This document shows, piece after piece, positions 15,701-24,757 of a stretch of 64,000 nt of DNA (its first letter is position 1; the number at the start of each line of letters is the position of its first letter). Position numbers and translations under genes: made by a program. Origin of the DNA: Clostridiales bacterium Firm_16. GTDB lineage: Bacteria > Bacillota > Clostridia > Saccharofermentanales > Saccharofermentanaceae. Where the stretch lies: NCBI GenBank assembly GCA_001604185.1, contig LVAV01000002.1, positions 62,001 through 126,000 of the forward strand, written 5' to 3'. The notes beneath the pieces are model-generated. The model saw nothing but the letters and a program-made list of their open reading frames with translations. It had not been told where the DNA came from and searched no databases.

Positions 15701-16864
15701 CTACGAGACTCTATTTATATATTGCTGCATGTTCTGTGCCGATTTCATTTTCATCTGTCTGCTGACATGTCCGTATACATCCAGCGTGAAAGATGCGGTA
15801 GCATGTCCCAGATTGTCCTGTACGGTCTTGATATCGTCTCCGCTTTCCAGTGAAGCAACAGCGTAAGTGTGCCGCAGATCATGGAATCTCTTGTTCTCGA
15901 TCCCCAGATCTTTGACGATCCGTTTGTAGTTGTTGTACACCGTCGAGTGACAAAGATGTTCTCCCAGAGCGTTGGTAAAGACCAGGTTCCACTCATTACT
16001 CCATGCTGAACCTGCCTTCTCCGCCCAACTCTGCTGGGCTTCTCGCTGTCTCTGAAGCATATCCAAAACAGTCGGGGCAACAGCTATCAGCCTCTCTTTT
16101 CCGTTCTTGGTGGAATCCAGATGGTATACGGCTCCCTTGTGATGGCTGGTCCGCTTGAGCTGCTTATTGATAAGGATCATGCTATTCTCGAAGTCCACAC
16201 AATCCCATGTAAGCCCTAGAACTTCGCCTTGACGCAGACCGGCGAACAGGGTGAGATAGTACACATTCTCATACTTGTGCCCCTTAATGGCAGAAAGGAA
16301 ACTCGATACTTCATCCGCTTCCATCGGTTCGATCTTCGGACGAGATACTTTAGGCAGCAGGCATCTGTCAGAGGGATTCACCTTGATTTCTCCAATTACA
16401 TAGGCCTGCTCCAGCGCTCTGTGCAGTACACCATGAATATTCTTGACTGTCTTTCCGGACAGATTCTTGTCCAGAAGGTCATTATAGAACTTCTGGATCT
16501 GTGTGGAGTTCAGTTCCTTGAGTTTGATCTTCCCGAGAACCGGGTTGATATACTTGTGACAGATGTTGGTGTAGGAATCCATGGTGAATTCCTTTACAGA
16601 GTGTCTGACATACACTTCCAGCCAGTTCTCGAGCCATTCCGACAATCTATACTGCGACGGAGCCACAAAGGTTCCCTCATCGATCTTCGCAGTGATCTCT
16701 GTAAGTTTCTTCCGAACCTCTTCCTGCGTCTTTCCATAGACAGACTTGCGGACGTACTTACCGCTGCCATCTGCAGCCGGCATCGAGTACTTCCCTTCCC
16801 ATCTTCCGTCATCTCTCTTGTAGATCGTTCCACTACCATTCGCGTTTCTCTTCATTTTCGGCAT
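15701..16864 (-). CDS. int: tyrosine recombinase (site-specific integrase)
   Basis: 387 residues. The N-terminal part (about 1-60) is an arm-binding domain of the Tn916/phage type (NGSGTIYKRDDGRWEGKYS), followed by a SAM-like core-binding domain (about 65-165). The catalytic domain has the first Arg in GLRQGEVLGL, HDLRHTYA, the second His in NLGHATAS and the Tyr in LDVYGHVS, so all catalytic residues are present. Shine-Dalgarno AAGGAGG lies 6 nt before ATG. It reads toward attL and lies about 110 bp from it, the usual layout for a tRNA-targeting integrase. Confidence 0.95.
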   Translation of the reverse strand: MPKMKRNANGSGTIYKRDDGRWEGKYSMPAADGSGKYVRKSVYGKTQEEVRKKLTEITAKIDEGTFVAPSQYRLSEWLENWLEVYVRHSVKEFTMDSYTNICHKYINPVLGKIKLKELNSTQIQKFYNDLLDKNLSGKTVKNIHGVLHRALEQAYVIGEIKVNPSDRCLLPKVSRPKIEPMEADEVSSFLSAIKGHKYENVYYLTLFAGLRQGEVLGLTWDCVDFENSMILINKQLKRTSHHKGAVYHLDSTKNGKERLIAVAPTVLDMLQRQREAQQSWAEKAGSAWSNEWNLVFTNALGEHLCHSTVYNNYKRIVKDLGIENKRFHDLRHTYAVASLESGDDIKTVQDNLGHATASFTLDVYGHVSRQMKMKSAQNMQQYINRVS

Positions 16865-16913
16865 TTTAACCTCCTTCCTTCAGACTTATAAAACAAGTGT
16901 GTGGTCAGCCCAC

Positions 16914-18002
16914 TTATTCCCGTAAATAATTGTCGTAGAACCACTTTTCCAGCTCATCGTAGGATATTTCCCCTGCAAGGCACTTGTCGCGCATTTCCCG
17001 GGCCTTCTCGCCCCATTTACGGAAATGTTCCTCGGAGATCTTACCCTTTGTCTTTCTGGCAAATGTGGCCTTGTAATTCCGCTGGTAAAGCACCTGCGTC
17101 TCGTTACTGTATAACCCTCTTACATGTGCTCTGAGCCTTCCCACGTCCTTACAGGTCCTTCCGATGTCCTTCAGGTAATGGGCGGACTCGATCACTCTCG
17201 AGCAGTTCTTCGTCGTTGTGTCCGTTCTAAAAGCGAAATACCGTCTGCAGTTGGCACAGCAGTAGAAGTGGAAATTGAAGATGTATCTGTTCAACAGGAA
17301 CGAGATCAGGTCATCAAAGGTGTCCGGTATAAATGCTTCGTAGAACTTGGTTTCGGGATAGGAATCAGGAAATCGGATTAATGAAGTAACTCCCGAATAG
17401 GTCAGAGAGGGAATCCTGTTCAAACTCTTCCTTGTCAACTCAACCTCAGGATTCTCATTCTTAGGGTATAGCATAACATCTTCGATGAAAGTTGCAATAC
17501 TCTTCTGGTACTTCGGATAAGAGGCCAGGATCTTTCCGCTCTTCTTAAAGCTATATTTTGCTCCATCCTTCAGGGCACCGTTCATGAGTTCCACGATGAG
17601 CGGAAGAGCAAGAAGGTTCTTCTTGGCAGGCATTCCCACTACCTTGTACTCGAAGAGCTCCCATGACATTAACTCGATCGTGTTGATGAACTGTACTTTA
17701 CTGCCGTTCTTACCCGCTTCCTCAAATACAGAGGCAACCTGATCATAGGTCTCCCTGATCTCTTTCAGTACATCTTCCGAAGACGGTACTCCCGGAATCG
17801 GTTCTGTAGCGCCGATCAAATCTCCTACAGACTGTCCCAGGGCACAGGAATAGATATACGAGATGACGTTATACTCTCCGTCACCATCTTTCCCGATGAT
17901 GAAGAAGTATTCCTTGTCTTCCGTTATGGACGCACCCACCTTCAGATCGGTCCCGATCTGATCCAGTGAGGTGATGAAAGATGTAAGTCCGAATGTTCTC
18001 AT
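16914..18002 (-). CDS. zinc-finger protein of unknown function, DUF6076-like
   Basis: 362 residues, no signal peptide and no clear membrane segment. The C-terminal third has a likely zinc site, CCANCRRYF followed by NCSR and TCKDVGR, then a basic helical tail (QRNYKATFARKTKGK, FRKWGEKAREMRDK). This pattern recalls the DUF6076 family from clostridial mobile elements; I hold that match loosely. It lies directly upstream of int on the same strand and divergent from the excisionase-like gene. It could be a replication, transfer or regulatory factor for the element. Start ATG 18002 follows AAAGGAAC. Confidence 0.6.
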   Translation of the reverse strand: MRTFGLTSFITSLDQIGTDLKVGASITEDKEYFFIIGKDGDGEYNVISYIYSCALGQSVGDLIGATEPIPGVPSSEDVLKEIRETYDQVASVFEEAGKNGSKVQFINTIELMSWELFEYKVVGMPAKKNLLALPLIVELMNGALKDGAKYSFKKSGKILASYPKYQKSIATFIEDVMLYPKNENPEVELTRKSLNRIPSLTYSGVTSLIRFPDSYPETKFYEAFIPDTFDDLISFLLNRYIFNFHFYCCANCRRYFAFRTDTTTKNCSRVIESAHYLKDIGRTCKDVGRLRAHVRGLYSNETQVLYQRNYKATFARKTKGKISEEHFRKWGEKAREMRDKCLAGEISYDELEKWFYDNYLRE

Positions 18003-18072
18003 GTGTTGTTCCTTTCGCGGTAGATTACATACATTTTATCCCCTTGCAATCCATGGTGTCAAGTGCTATACT

Positions 18073-18110
18073 GAACAAAATCAAAAATTTGTTCGCGATT
18101 ATCTGCGAAC
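18073..18110. promoter_or_regulatory. two overlapping dyads between divergent element genes
   Basis: GAACAAA (18073-18079) pairs with TTTGTTC (18088-18094), and GTTCGC (18091-18096) pairs with GCGAAC (18105-18110). They lie between the divergent zinc-finger and excisionase-like genes, just ahead of the latter's ribosome site. They could be operators or mutually exclusive RNA hairpins. Confidence 0.45.
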
Positions 18111-18129
18111 TGGAAAGGAGGCCGTGCCT

Positions 18130-18339
18130 ATGGACAGTGAAATGAATGTAAGTGTACCGAAAGTGATGAATGCCATGCAGGTAGCAGAGTACCTCGGCAT
18201 CTCCAAGCAGGGTGCATACAATCTGATGAACTCCGGATCCTTCCCGACACTTCGGGTCGGAAAGAGACTTCTGGTTTCAACAGACAGATTTCTGGAATGG
18301 ATCGAGTCCCACTCGGATAACATCAAGGTGGAAATCTGA
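18130..18339 (+). CDS. excisionase-family HTH protein
   Basis: 69 residues forming a MerR/Xis-like winged helix (MNAMQVAEYLGISKQGAYNL, then FPTLRVGKRLLVSTDRFLEWI), matching the excisionase-family DNA-binding (helix_turn_helix_17) type. Shine-Dalgarno AAAGGAGG lies 8 nt before ATG 18130. In integrative elements such proteins direct the integrase toward excision or act as transcription factors. It borders the large non-coding core, which may contain its binding sites. Confidence 0.8.
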   Translation: MDSEMNVSVPKVMNAMQVAEYLGISKQGAYNLMNSGSFPTLRVGKRLLVSTDRFLEWIESHSDNIKVEI

Positions 18340-18696
18340 TGACGATACGATGGCGTTTGCAAGTATAGAAAGGTTACGAAGATGAGTTTAGCCAAAGTAT
18401 TTCAATGATGGCGGTGTAGGAAGGAAAATCTGCACCGTCATCTTATTTGCTGTCAGATACATTCCCTATTGCCAGCGCTTTCCGGGCCTGTGACGTCAAT
18501 TTTCCTGAAACTCCAAGAATGTGACGTCAACTTTTCACTTTCACCCAATGGCAGGAATCCAGTAATAACGGGCACTGACCGTTATTGTGAATGAGCGGCG
18601 CATTGAAAATGCCGTCACTCCTTTATCCTGCTTCTTTTTTGCTTTTTCTCAGAGGCACTTTTAGAGCGCGTTTTTGAACACAATAACACGCACTCT

Positions 18697-18722
18697 CGCG
18701 CGCGTACGCGCACGCACGCGCG
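18697..18722. other. 26-bp alternating pyrimidine-purine tract (Z-DNA prone)
   Basis: Thirteen consecutive pyrimidine-purine steps, nearly all CG, with single TA and two CA steps. Such tracts adopt Z-DNA under negative supercoiling. It lies directly beside the AT-rich repeats. Confidence 0.75.
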
Positions 18723-18751
18723 AAGTATGTAAGCAAGTATATCTTTGTCTC

Positions 18752-18791
18752 TTAGTATTTAATATATTTAGTATTTTGTTTATTAGTATTT
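18752..18791 (+). repeat. AT-rich TTAGTATTT direct repeats
   Basis: Three copies of TTAGTATTT at 18752, 18768 and 18783, spaced 16 and 15 bp in otherwise AT-rich DNA. This would suit a DNA unwinding element. Confidence 0.65.
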
Positions 18792-18807
18792 ACTTGTGAT
18801 CGATTTT

Positions 18808-18867
18808 CCGCATGCGGTTTTTCCGTATACGGTTTTTCCGTATACGGTTTTTCGACATACGGTTAAA
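18808..18867 (+). repeat. four 15-bp iterons with a palindromic core
   Basis: Head-to-tail 15-bp units at 18808, 18823, 18838 and 18853. The two central units are identical (CCGTATACGG then five T), the first has CCGCATGCGG, and the last is diverged. Each carries a 10-bp or partial palindrome, as expected for a dimeric binding protein. Confidence 0.8.
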
Positions 18868-19325
18868 ACCACGGAAACTCAGACGTTTACAGCCTCGTTG
18901 AGCAGAAAAACCACTTTTTGAGCCTTATTGATGAAAAATCGTTATTCCTATTGATCTTTGACTACAAAATCCCGGCCCAAAACAGCTCTCAAGCGTGAGT
19001 GAAAAATAAGCAGGATAAAGGGAGTGCGTCGACGGCCATCTCCTTCTCCGTTCACAATGACGGACAGTGCCCGCCATTAAGGCCTTTCAAGGCCTCGAGA
19101 TCAACATTTTCACAGTGCGTCACCTGAACGGGTATTCATATATTAGTGCGTCTTTGAACCGAAAGAGTTAGCAATCAGGGAATCGTTTGTGCGTCGGTGG
19201 GGTTGAAGAAAGTGTTTTTGTCTTTCCCCAAGTGAAGATGATGTACCCCCAAATACATTTTCCTTTTCAACCAAGTAAACGGCGAAGCCGACTATTTGAA
19301 AAAAGAAACTCTCCCGATCCCCATT

Positions 19326-19495
19326 CCCTTAACTTGTTAAGGGCGCACTTATATGTGGGCGGAGCCCACATCCAAGCGCGCTCTCCGAGGGAGCTTATGT
19401 AGCCGGCACCAAAGGACGTTGTCCTTGTGGAATCCTACAAGGACGCTTCGCTCCTTGACCTGGACCAAGTTTCACTTGGATGGAGTCCTGCGGAC
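19326..19495. other. chain of short perfect hairpins
   Basis: Consecutive stem-loops: CCCTTAAC-tt-GTTAAGGG (19326-19343), ATGTGGGC-gga-GCCCACAT (19353-19371), AAGGAC-gtt-GTCCTT (19412-19426), AAGGA/TCCTT (19439-19456), CCAAGT-ttc-ACTTGG (19465-19479) and GTCC-tgc-GGAC (19485-19495). It could be a structured RNA or a fold-back single-stranded DNA. Confidence 0.6.
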
Positions 19496-19618
19496 GGCGC
19501 TTTAGAAACTGAATCTGAAAAAGGCAAGCAGAGCATTTGGCGTGCCACCGAATGCAGATGAAACGGGCGGCAGCCCGAACCCGCGTTTCTTTGATAGAAA
19601 AAAGCAAACGTCCTTTTC

Positions 19619-19671
19619 TTGACAGTGATGGTTTATAGGTGTAAACTAAAAGTGGTTTAGAGGTATAAACC
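19619..19671 (+). promoter_or_regulatory. blaI promoter with two repressor operators
   Basis: Promoter TTGACA (19619-19624), 17-bp spacer, TAAACT (19642-19647). Two dyads of the same type overlap and follow it: GTTTA...TAAAC centred near 19638, and GGTTTA...TAAACC centred near 19662. The centres are 24 bp apart. This is the arrangement expected for autoregulation by a BlaI/MecI-type dimer. Confidence 0.8.
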
Positions 19672-19747
19672 AACAATCCATTCTGCTCGGGTTGTAAATA
19701 ATGTTGGAGAATATACTGCTTCGACGGAGTTGGTGAGGAGATATAAG

Positions 19748-20113
19748 ATGATTGATATGGAATTAGCAGCAGTACAGATGCGATTTGCTGATATAGTCTG
19801 GGCGCACGAGCCAATAGCATCTGGAGATCTGGTAAAGATATGCGAAAAAGAACTGAAGTGGAAAAAACCTACGACATATACCGTGCTTCGGAAGCTCTGT
19901 GAGAAAGGGTTGCTTCAGAATGAGAATGGTATCGTGACATCAAAGATTCCACGAGATGAATTCTATTCGGCCAGGAGTGAACGGATCGTGGAGGATTCGT
20001 ATCAAGGATCGCTCCCATCTTTTGTCGCATCCTTTATCTCAAGAAAAAAACTGACGCCAGAGGAGGCCGAGCAGATTCAGAAGATGATCGATGCATTTAA
20101 AAAGGAGCTTTGA
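19748..20113 (+). CDS. BlaI/MecI-family transcriptional repressor
   Basis: 121-residue Penicillinase_R winged-helix protein. The DNA-binding part reads LAAVQMRFADIVWAHEPIASGDLVKICEKELKWKKPTTYTVLRKLCEKGLL, followed by a C-terminal dimerisation helix (LTPEEAEQIQKMIDAF). In the family, the partner M56 protease triggers cleavage of the repressor and so derepression. ATG 19748 follows GAGGAG by 7 nt. The partner protease gene starts 2 nt after its stop codon, so the pair is translationally linked. The dyads in its promoter are the likely operators. Confidence 0.88.
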   Translation: MIDMELAAVQMRFADIVWAHEPIASGDLVKICEKELKWKKPTTYTVLRKLCEKGLLQNENGIVTSKIPRDEFYSARSERIVEDSYQGSLPSFVASFISRKKLTPEEAEQIQKMIDAFKKEL

Positions 20114-20115
20114 TC

Positions 20116-23100
20116 ATGAACTCGATATTGATTAAGTTATTGAATTTGAGCTTGTCCGCAAGCTGGCTTATCTTAGTCGTTCTTTTTTTGCGTGCAATCT
20201 TCAAAAAGGCGCCAAAGTGGTTCCCATGTGCACTTTGGGCAATTGTAGCGATTAGGTTGGTCCTGCCTTTTTCCTTTGAAAGTGTGATCAGCCTGATTCC
20301 CAGCAGTGAACCGATCCCGATGGAAATCGTTACCATGGACAGCCCCCAGATTGATAGTGGTTTCAATTACATTGACAGGGTAATCAATCCAGCGATCGAC
20401 AAAGCTATTGATACTCCTTCAGATGCGAAAGCTGCTGAGAACCAGGTCAAACATGGTGTGAATACTTCAACGGGTTCTTCAGAAAACGGAACTCGTGCCG
20501 GGGAGATTTCACCTTCTACGAACAGAGATGGAAAAATGATGATGCAGACTGTATTTACTATTGCATCTGTCGTGTGGGCTTCGGGAGTAGTGCTTCTTCT
20601 GGGCTATGCATGGGTCAGCGCATGGCGTCTGAAAAGAAGAATAGCCGCTTCGATCGAGATTGAAGCGGGTATTATGGAGTGCGACGAAGTAAAGTCTCCG
20701 TTTATTTTCGGAATCATCCATCCGAAGATATATATACCTTCTGCGATGAACAAGAAAGCATTAAGCTATGTCCTGGCGCACGAAAGAGCGCATCTGGCAC
20801 GTCGGGACCAGTTATGGAAACCATTGGGATTCCTGCTTCTTACCATATACTGGTTCAATCCTCTTTGCTGGCTCGCGTATTCCCTTCTTTGCCGGGATAT
20901 TGAGATGGCCTGCGATGAGAAAGTCATCCGTAATATGAAGAAGAGAGATACAGCTGAGTATTCTCAGGTTCTTCTGAACTGCAGTCTGAGAAGAACATCA
21001 ATCACTGCATGTCCGCTGGCGTTTGGCGAAGTCGGTGTAAAACAAAGAGTGCAGAATATATTGAATTATAAGAAGCCGAGATATGTGGTCGTGGCGCTCT
21101 TGATTGCAGCATGTATCGTTGTGACCGGCTGCTTCCTGACAAATCCGAAGAAAAAGAAATCGGCGAAGGCGATCAAGATCACGGAGTCATATTCTTGCGT
21201 GCCTTTCCAGGCTCCGGCGAAAGAAGGCTATACAGCCAATGTTAAGAATATTCTGCCGGATGAAGATAGTTTCTGTATATCTGTTCTTTACACGGACAGG
21301 AAGAATGGAGTTTCTCTCACAGACATTATGACTGTAAGTACGAAGGGTGAGATAGAGAGCATACTGGAACTTCCCGGATTACAGGTTCCGACAGCAGTAT
21401 TCCCGACGGAATATGCTTTTATGAACTCTGATGGGAAAGCGAAGTTTTTGGATAAGAATACCGGAAAGGATACGAAGACGGTAACACCGGGATTTCAGGC
21501 CGAGTTCATGGCGCCTGTTTCAGACGGGTTTGTAATCGCGGGACAAAGGGAAATTGCGAAATATGATCAAGCTGGCAATTGTCAGGCATCGATCCGGACA
21601 CAGTTTCCGATTGAGAAGAACTCGTATTTTGAAGAGAACGGGAAATCTTATGTGATAGGTGGCGAAGAAGATGGAGAGAGAAGCTTCTATTCCGTGGACT
21701 TTGCAAGTGAAACCGCTTCGGAAGCAGCGACGCTTCAGGAGCTGAATCTGGCAACGGTGGATCCGTGCGGGAATTATGCTTTCGCAGCACAGGGCGTATA
21801 TAAGGTAGATCTGGAAAGCAAGCAGAGAACACAGATTATTGCCTGGAATAACGTGGATATCCGTCCGCCGGCGAAAGGTTTGGAAGAAAAACTATATTAT
21901 CCCGTGAACGATTGGCAGTTTGCCCTGGAATATGTATATGGCGAGAATGACTCGGAGGTGCTGCTGCTCTCCAAAGATGAGGATTATAAACCTGTTGTAA
22001 AAGAAGTGATTACGATAGGCGGATGCATGGTGTATCAGGATCTTCCGCTCCAGTGGCTGGTCTATCAGTTCAATACATCTCATTCCGATTATCGTGTAGT
22101 TCTCGATGAGTATGCCCGCTTCTACGTCGGCGAGGATGAAGCGGAGCTTCGCCGGGGAAGAATCGATCTGATGCAGTATTTCAACGATGGAAACACGCCG
22201 GACATTTTCTATGGGAATACATTCGACTTCGAATACATGGGGCGAACCGGAATGGTTGCTGATCTGAAGCCATATCTTGACCGGTCTCCGGATGATTTTC
22301 AATCTCTTACAGATGCGGCGAAAAACCTCATGGTCAACGGTCAGGGGGCATGTTATCAGGTATTTGCATCGTATTGGTTGAATGGGAATATCGGATTAAC
22401 AAGGCACTTTCCAGAAGGAAGCAGCATAAGTGCGACTGACCTATATCAAAAAAGCCAAGACCTCGAGATATTGGAATATGACAGTTTTAATGCAAAAGCA
22501 GCAGGAATAGTCGATGAAGCGCTTATCTACCGGTTCCCGGATCTGTGGGGAATATATGACAAGGATAAGAAATTATCTATTGAGGATTTGAAAAAGCTTC
22601 TGGATGTGGCAATAGTTGCACAGAATGAATACGGATCCGGAAATAGTGGTACATATTCTCCGGACGCATTAAGGGATGATCTGACATTGCTTGCCAATGG
22701 TATCGTGGGGGATATTTATTCTTTTGCAGAAAGAGAGAATTCACTTCAAGAGAGTATCTCATTTATTGGCAATCCGGGAATCGACGGTTCGGTTCATCTG
22801 GCACATCCTAGTTGCCGGTTGGCTATGTCCACAACAGCAGCAGACCCAGATAAGTGTTGGGAGTTAATGAGTGGGATTTTTACTGAAGACGTGCAGAAAA
22901 TCGCAGCATGCAGCGGAGTCGGTGAAATACCGGTAAATAAGTTTGTCCTGAAAGAGATATGTGATGCAGCGATGGATCCGAAGTCTGTTTCTGATGAAGT
23001 TATCAAGAGCTTTGTGGAGAATAATCCACCGGTTTCGCAGGAAATCGTGAATGATTATCTTCAGGCGATTGATACTGCAGATGCATTATTTATTGAAAAC

Positions 23101-23226
23101 AGAAGCCTGATGTTCATGGTTTGGGATGAAGTGAATAGTTACTATACGCAGAATCGGACTACCGATCAGATCGCGAAGACTCTATATGATCGATTGGAAT
23201 TATATGCACAAGAGAATTATTCATAG
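20116..23226 (+). CDS. BlaR1-type M56 protease fused to a propeller-like/solute-binding-like sensor
   Basis: 1036 residues. Residues 1-345 are a BlaR1/MecR1 membrane metalloprotease: membrane segments at about 5-26, 35-58, 143-165, 236-258 and 322-341, HERAH zinc motif at 222-226 and the downstream glutamates in DIEMACDE (261-268). In BlaR1 the extracellular end is a penicillin-binding domain of about 260 residues. Here it is replaced by about 690 residues: a beta-rich propeller-like part (350-610) and a part resembling family 1 solute-binding proteins (610-1036; LVYQFNTSHSDYRVVLDEY, GNTPDIFYGN, VADLKPYLDRS). The same layout is seen in the lipoprotein at 6972-9362. No serine-active-site SxxK context stands out in the sensor, so it probably senses a ligand other than a beta-lactam. 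Start ATG follows AAAGGAG by 8 nt. Confidence 0.85.
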   Translation: MNSILIKLLNLSLSASWLILVVLFLRAIFKKAPKWFPCALWAIVAIRLVLPFSFESVISLIPSSEPIPMEIVTMDSPQIDSGFNYIDRVINPAIDKAIDTPSDAKAAENQVKHGVNTSTGSSENGTRAGEISPSTNRDGKMMMQTVFTIASVVWASGVVLLLGYAWVSAWRLKRRIAASIEIEAGIMECDEVKSPFIFGIIHPKIYIPSAMNKKALSYVLAHERAHLARRDQLWKPLGFLLLTIYWFNPLCWLAYSLLCRDIEMACDEKVIRNMKKRDTAEYSQVLLNCSLRRTSITACPLAFGEVGVKQRVQNILNYKKPRYVVVALLIAACIVVTGCFLTNPKKKKSAKAIKITESYSCVPFQAPAKEGYTANVKNILPDEDSFCISVLYTDRKNGVSLTDIMTVSTKGEIESILELPGLQVPTAVFPTEYAFMNSDGKAKFLDKNTGKDTKTVTPGFQAEFMAPVSDGFVIAGQREIAKYDQAGNCQASIRTQFPIEKNSYFEENGKSYVIGGEEDGERSFYSVDFASETASEAATLQELNLATVDPCGNYAFAAQGVYKVDLESKQRTQIIAWNNVDIRPPAKGLEEKLYYPVNDWQFALEYVYGENDSEVLLLSKDEDYKPVVKEVITIGGCMVYQDLPLQWLVYQFNTSHSDYRVVLDEYARFYVGEDEAELRRGRIDLMQYFNDGNTPDIFYGNTFDFEYMGRTGMVADLKPYLDRSPDDFQSLTDAAKNLMVNGQGACYQVFASYWLNGNIGLTRHFPEGSSISATDLYQKSQDLEILEYDSFNAKAAGIVDEALIYRFPDLWGIYDKDKKLSIEDLKKLLDVAIVAQNEYGSGNSGTYSPDALRDDLTLLANGIVGDIYSFAERENSLQESISFIGNPGIDGSVHLAHPSCRLAMSTTAADPDKCWELMSGIFTEDVQKIAACSGVGEIPVNKFVLKEICDAAMDPKSVSDEVIKSFVENNPPVSQEIVNDYLQAIDTADALFIENRSLMFMVWDEVNSYYTQNRTTDQIAKTLYDRLELYAQENYS

Positions 23227-23273
23227 TGCTTCTTGAGAGAAATCACAAGAAAATAAAATAGGAGGATCAGATT

Positions 23274-24638
23274 ATGAAAAATCTCGGAAAACGCATTGCA
23301 TGCGCAATGTGCATGCTTCTTATGACTCAAACAGCCGCATGCTCGAAAACAACGGAACAGGAATCCACAGGCCCGGAATCAAGCGGAGAAAGCTTGTATA
23401 GTGAGGCATCCGAAGGTTCAGAAGGAATAACTTTGAGTACAGAAGCTACTCTTTCAAATTCGGAGAGTGAGGTATCGACTTCGAACTCAGGCAACTATTG
23501 TGAGACGGATGCACCAAAGGACGTGGAGCAGACTTTTGATCTGTCTTTCAGTGACGATCTGAAAGTCTACGATTATGGAAAGAAAACAGTCAATGTATAT
23601 CGGGCAAAGTTCGCTGATTATATCGAACTGTCGGAGCCGTTCTTTAATGAGTGGATCGGTGATGCCGTCAAAGTGGGTCAATTGGATTACCTTGTTAACT
23701 GGGCCACGGGAGGAAGATTCTCTTACGCTCCGATTCTAAAATCGATAGATGACATGATGAACTATGATGGAATTCCATTGGAATTCGTCGAGTTTCAATG
23801 CGCAGATCTTGATACTGTTACACGCAATATTCAGAATGTTGATATGATTACGCTGAAGGAGCTGGAAAACGGGGAAGAACTTGCGGGGGAGTGCGGAATT
23901 GATGTTAACAGCCCAATTCTCTGCTGGGAGTATAGTGTTGTAGATTTTCCCGTTGAGGATGCAGTGAAAAGCTTCTACGATGTGCCGGTGGATGCGGAAC
24001 TCTTTTCTAAGGATACGGTGAAATATGCGCAGGTTCGGACACAATATATAGATGGTATTCCGCTCTATGGGACAAGTGACGGTGATAATTTCTTCGAATG
24101 CACGTACGACTGGCCTGGCGTAATCGAACCGTCCAGACGTGCATACAGTTGTAATCTTTATTTCCCCGCTTATTGGTTAGCGAACCCGAGTGCTACCTGC
24201 AGAGTTGGGCTCGACACACAGAGATATACTACAACGGAGGTAATAAAGACAGATCTGCCGGTTGTCGCTCCTGAGAACTGCTTGGACGGAATCGCCGATG
24301 CAATCAAGTATCAGCCGACTGCTGTCAATAACAGTAATGATATCCTTAGCGCCTGGGGGATGAACATCGAGGTCTATTGCATGGAATTGATGTATTTGCC
24401 TCTGGATCCGAATCCTGCGTATGATAGTTCGGACGAATCAGAAGAGAGTCGGATCAGTCATGTTATGTATATGGTTCCTGTCTGGAAAGCATACTATATG
24501 TGCACAGACCCGAATACTGACGCAATCGGTTACGGATCACTTGTCATCAATGCGGCCACGGGCGAATCTCTGTTCTCTTCCACCATTGCACAGGGAACGA
24601 ATTCGGAATTGTATCCGTATCTGCATAGAGAGGGATGA
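23274..24638 (+). CDS. lipoprotein of unknown function, last gene of the switch operon
   Basis: 454 residues. The signal peptide ends in TAAC, a lipobox with Cys23, followed by a Ser/Glu/Thr-rich linker (about 24-75) and a globular part. I do not recognise the family. The last 60 residues (HVMYMVPVWKAYYMC, GYGSLVINAATGESLFS) resemble the end of PepSY/YycI-type folds, a weak impression. Shine-Dalgarno TAGGAGGATC precedes ATG 23274, 47 nt after the protease gene, so it is probably part of the blaI-led operon and may be its regulated output. The only longer non-coding stretch that follows carries attR. Confidence 0.65.
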   Translation: MKNLGKRIACAMCMLLMTQTAACSKTTEQESTGPESSGESLYSEASEGSEGITLSTEATLSNSESEVSTSNSGNYCETDAPKDVEQTFDLSFSDDLKVYDYGKKTVNVYRAKFADYIELSEPFFNEWIGDAVKVGQLDYLVNWATGGRFSYAPILKSIDDMMNYDGIPLEFVEFQCADLDTVTRNIQNVDMITLKELENGEELAGECGIDVNSPILCWEYSVVDFPVEDAVKSFYDVPVDAELFSKDTVKYAQVRTQYIDGIPLYGTSDGDNFFECTYDWPGVIEPSRRAYSCNLYFPAYWLANPSATCRVGLDTQRYTTTEVIKTDLPVVAPENCLDGIADAIKYQPTAVNNSNDILSAWGMNIEVYCMELMYLPLDPNPAYDSSDESEESRISHVMYMVPVWKAYYMCTDPNTDAIGYGSLVINAATGESLFSSTIAQGTNSELYPYLHREG

Positions 24639-24736
24639 GTAACTGGATAGCCGAAAGAGTGTCTAAATATATTATCGAAAAGCACTGTCAAAGCAGAAGG
24701 ATGGTTAGTTTCCCTGTATGCTATTATTCCGAATAA

Positions 24737-24757
24737 ATGACGACATTTTTGACGACA
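24737..24757 (+). repeat. possible integrase arm-type site, right
   Basis: Two TGACGAC motifs in a 21-bp block nearly identical to 15657-15677, about 116 bp inside attR and in the same orientation as the left copy. Confidence 0.55.

Larger units (their letters stand above)
18569..19073. repeat. long-range inverted repeats enclosing the non-coding core
   Basis: The outer arms 18569-18591 and 19051-19073 are complementary at 21 of 23 positions. The inner arms 18614-18633 and 19008-19026 share a 13-bp exact match (AAGCAGGATAAAG), extended with one inserted G. Together they frame about 375 bp. Confidence 0.75.
18340..19618. other. 1.3-kb non-coding core of the element, origin-like
   Basis: No frame here has both a ribosome site and a protein-like composition. 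The region is dense in structure. GTGACGTCAA occurs at 18490 and 18521. Long inverted repeats lie at 18569-18633 and 19008-19073. Between the arms are an alternating CG tract, an AT-rich segment with TTAGTATTT repeats, and 15-bp iterons. GTGCGTC recurs at 19024, 19115, 19146 and 19189, followed by a chain of hairpins (19326-19495). This layout resembles a replication origin or a nucleoprotein assembly site, but no known Rep protein is present. Confidence 0.6.

Noticed and set aside
19187-19402. 71-residue frame in the non-coding core
   Set aside because: It lacks a ribosome site, has low-quality composition and overlaps the hairpin chain.
20116-23226. Classic beta-lactam resistance sensor
   Set aside because: The outer domain is too long and lacks the look of a penicillin-binding domain; no beta-lactamase or mecA-like gene is present.
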